A stretch of DNA of 6,375 bases from Lachnospiraceae bacterium (GTDB lineage: Bacteria; Bacillota; Clostridia; Lachnospirales; Lachnospiraceae): assembly GCA_017443685.1 (NCBI GenBank), contig JAFSYD010000102.1, positions 1 to 6,375 on the forward strand, in the 5' to 3' direction. The notes beneath the pieces were generated by a model, which saw nothing but the letters and a program-made list of their open reading frames with translations, was not told the origin of the DNA and did no database searches. Shown here piece after piece: positions 5,563 through 6,375 of this stretch; position 1 is the first letter of the stretch; every line of letters starts with the position of its first letter. The position numbers were made by a program, and so were the translations under genes.

Positions 5563-6375
5563 CAGCGCCTGTTGCGGCAGCTCATTCGCCTGTGAAAGAG
5601 CAGAGGTCGCCGCCTGTACAAGCACGTTGTATTTGGTAAACTCCGACATCTCTTTTGCCATATTTGTATCCGTGATCCGGGAAATGGATGCCGTCATATT
5701 TTCCTCGGTCTGATCCAGGCTTTTTATTGTATGCTCCAGGCGGTTCATATAGGCGCCGACCTTCGACCTCGCTGCGTTGACGTATGCGATCGAGACGTCC
5801 ATATGCTCGATCGCACGCGCCGCACCCCCTTCAACCGCAACGTTCACCTCATCCAGGTACAAATGCTTCGATGTCACACCCGGTATTCGGATCTGGATCT
5901 GCTGCCCTTCGTTGGCGCCGACCTGCATATTTTCCGGACCGATGTCGGCTACGTCGAAATCGATCTTCTTTGTCTTTTTGGGATTGGCTGCCGGATCTAC
6001 ATCGATATCGCTGTTCAGGAGGAAATCCAGCTTAAAACCCTCGTCGTCCGTGATCGTCACACGATTGCCGTTATAGGAAACATTCGCCGTATCCGCAAAA
6101 GCGGAATCCTTTGAATAATTCGACTTTCCCGTGTCTGTGCTCTGATATATCGTTATTCTCGGGTCTTCTCCGAAATCCTTTACCTCATAATTCCCCGTCG
6201 TAGGGTCAGGCGCCCAGGTTAGCCCTGTTGAAGAGCTTATCCCTGTCGTTTCGTCGCGTACGGTATGCTCCACATTCGAAACGGCGGTCGCAAGCGACGG
6301 AGAAAAGCTGACATTCACGATGGAGTTCCTTCCCAACGCAACAGATTCAAATTTCCAGCTGTTATTGGTTTTATC
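5560..6375 (-). CDS. fliC: Flagellin, C-terminal part (start beyond right edge)
   Basis: The last 271 residues of a flagellin, the filament subunit exported through the flagellar type III apparatus; the frame is open to the window's right edge, so the start and N-terminal D0/D1 are outside. Residues about 14-145 are a variable D2/D3-like domain (SFSPSLATAVSNVEH, then polar, Thr/Asp-rich sequence). ADIGPENMQVGANEGQQIQI (about 143-162) is a return strand seen in clostridial flagellins. The C-terminal D1/D0 is classic: NAARSKVGAYMNRLEHTI, SLDQTEENMTASISRI, DTNMAKEMSEFTKYNVL, QAATSALSQANELPQQAL. It ends at a TAG where most flagellins continue for three or four more residues; the bases after it read CTG TTG GGG TGA, that is L-L-G-stop, in frame. 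An internal TTG at 6334-6336 is a leucine codon, not a start. The full protein is probably over 400 residues (inference). Confidence 0.93.
   Translation of the reverse strand, partial: DKTNNSWKFESVALGRNSIVNVSFSPSLATAVSNVEHTVRDETTGISSSTGLTWAPDPTTGNYEVKDFGEDPRITIYQSTDTGKSNYSKDSAFADTANVSYNGNRVTITDDEGFKLDFLLNSDIDVDPAANPKKTKKIDFDVADIGPENMQVGANEGQQIQIRIPGVTSKHLYLDEVNVAVEGGAARAIEHMDVSIAYVNAARSKVGAYMNRLEHTIKSLDQTEENMTASISRITDTNMAKEMSEFTKYNVLVQAATSALSQANELPQQAL

Noticed and set aside
1..6375. CRISPR arrays, insertion sequences, tRNA or rRNA genes
   Set aside because: No spaced direct repeats, transposase motifs, terminal inverted repeats or cloverleaf-like sequence were seen on either strand.

Overview
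All recognisable genes in this window lie on the minus strand, so it reads functionally from right to left. It looks like a chromosomal piece of a motile, monoderm Clostridia, most likely a Lachnospiraceae. The basis for this is family resemblance: a Flp1-type pilin, a TadE-like protein of the DUF5702 kind, TadZ/TadA/TadB/TadC without secretin or outer-membrane partners, and a flagellin/FliS pair with Lachnospiraceae-like sequence. Genus cannot be assigned from the sequence alone.

Right part (5062-6375): the C-terminal 271 codons of a flagellin, whose start lies beyond the right edge, followed 18 nt later by a FliS-family flagellin export chaperone. The flagellin ends at an amber codon four codons before the place where the usual flagellin tail (x-L-L-G, then TGA) can still be read in frame. 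An intrinsic terminator with an unusually long nested hairpin closes this unit at 4949-5006.

Middle gap (4792-5061): AT-rich and non-coding. It holds the terminator, a small inverted repeat, a weak candidate sigma-A promoter, and a strong Shine-Dalgarno sequence for the next gene.

Left part (1-4791): a compact Tad (tight adherence, type IVc) pilus operon in the order tadZ, tadA, tadB, tadC, flp, DUF5702/TadE-like gene (cut by the left edge). Genes overlap or are separated by 3-32 nt, which suggests translational coupling. TadZ (atypical receiver plus degenerate MinD-like domain) would place the machine in the cell. TadA is the hexameric motor ATPase. TadB and TadC form the membrane platform, Flp is the major pilin, and the DUF5702 protein is a TadE-like membrane-anchored, surface-exposed component. 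The prepilin peptidase needed to mature Flp is not in the window.

Points most worth a second look: the amber codon near the end of the flagellin; an Ig-like extracytoplasmic domain inserted in TadC; loss of the Walker A lysine in TadZ; the nested terminator; and the adjacency of flagellar filament genes and a Tad pilus operon. I see no clear novel defence, mobile or CRISPR system here.
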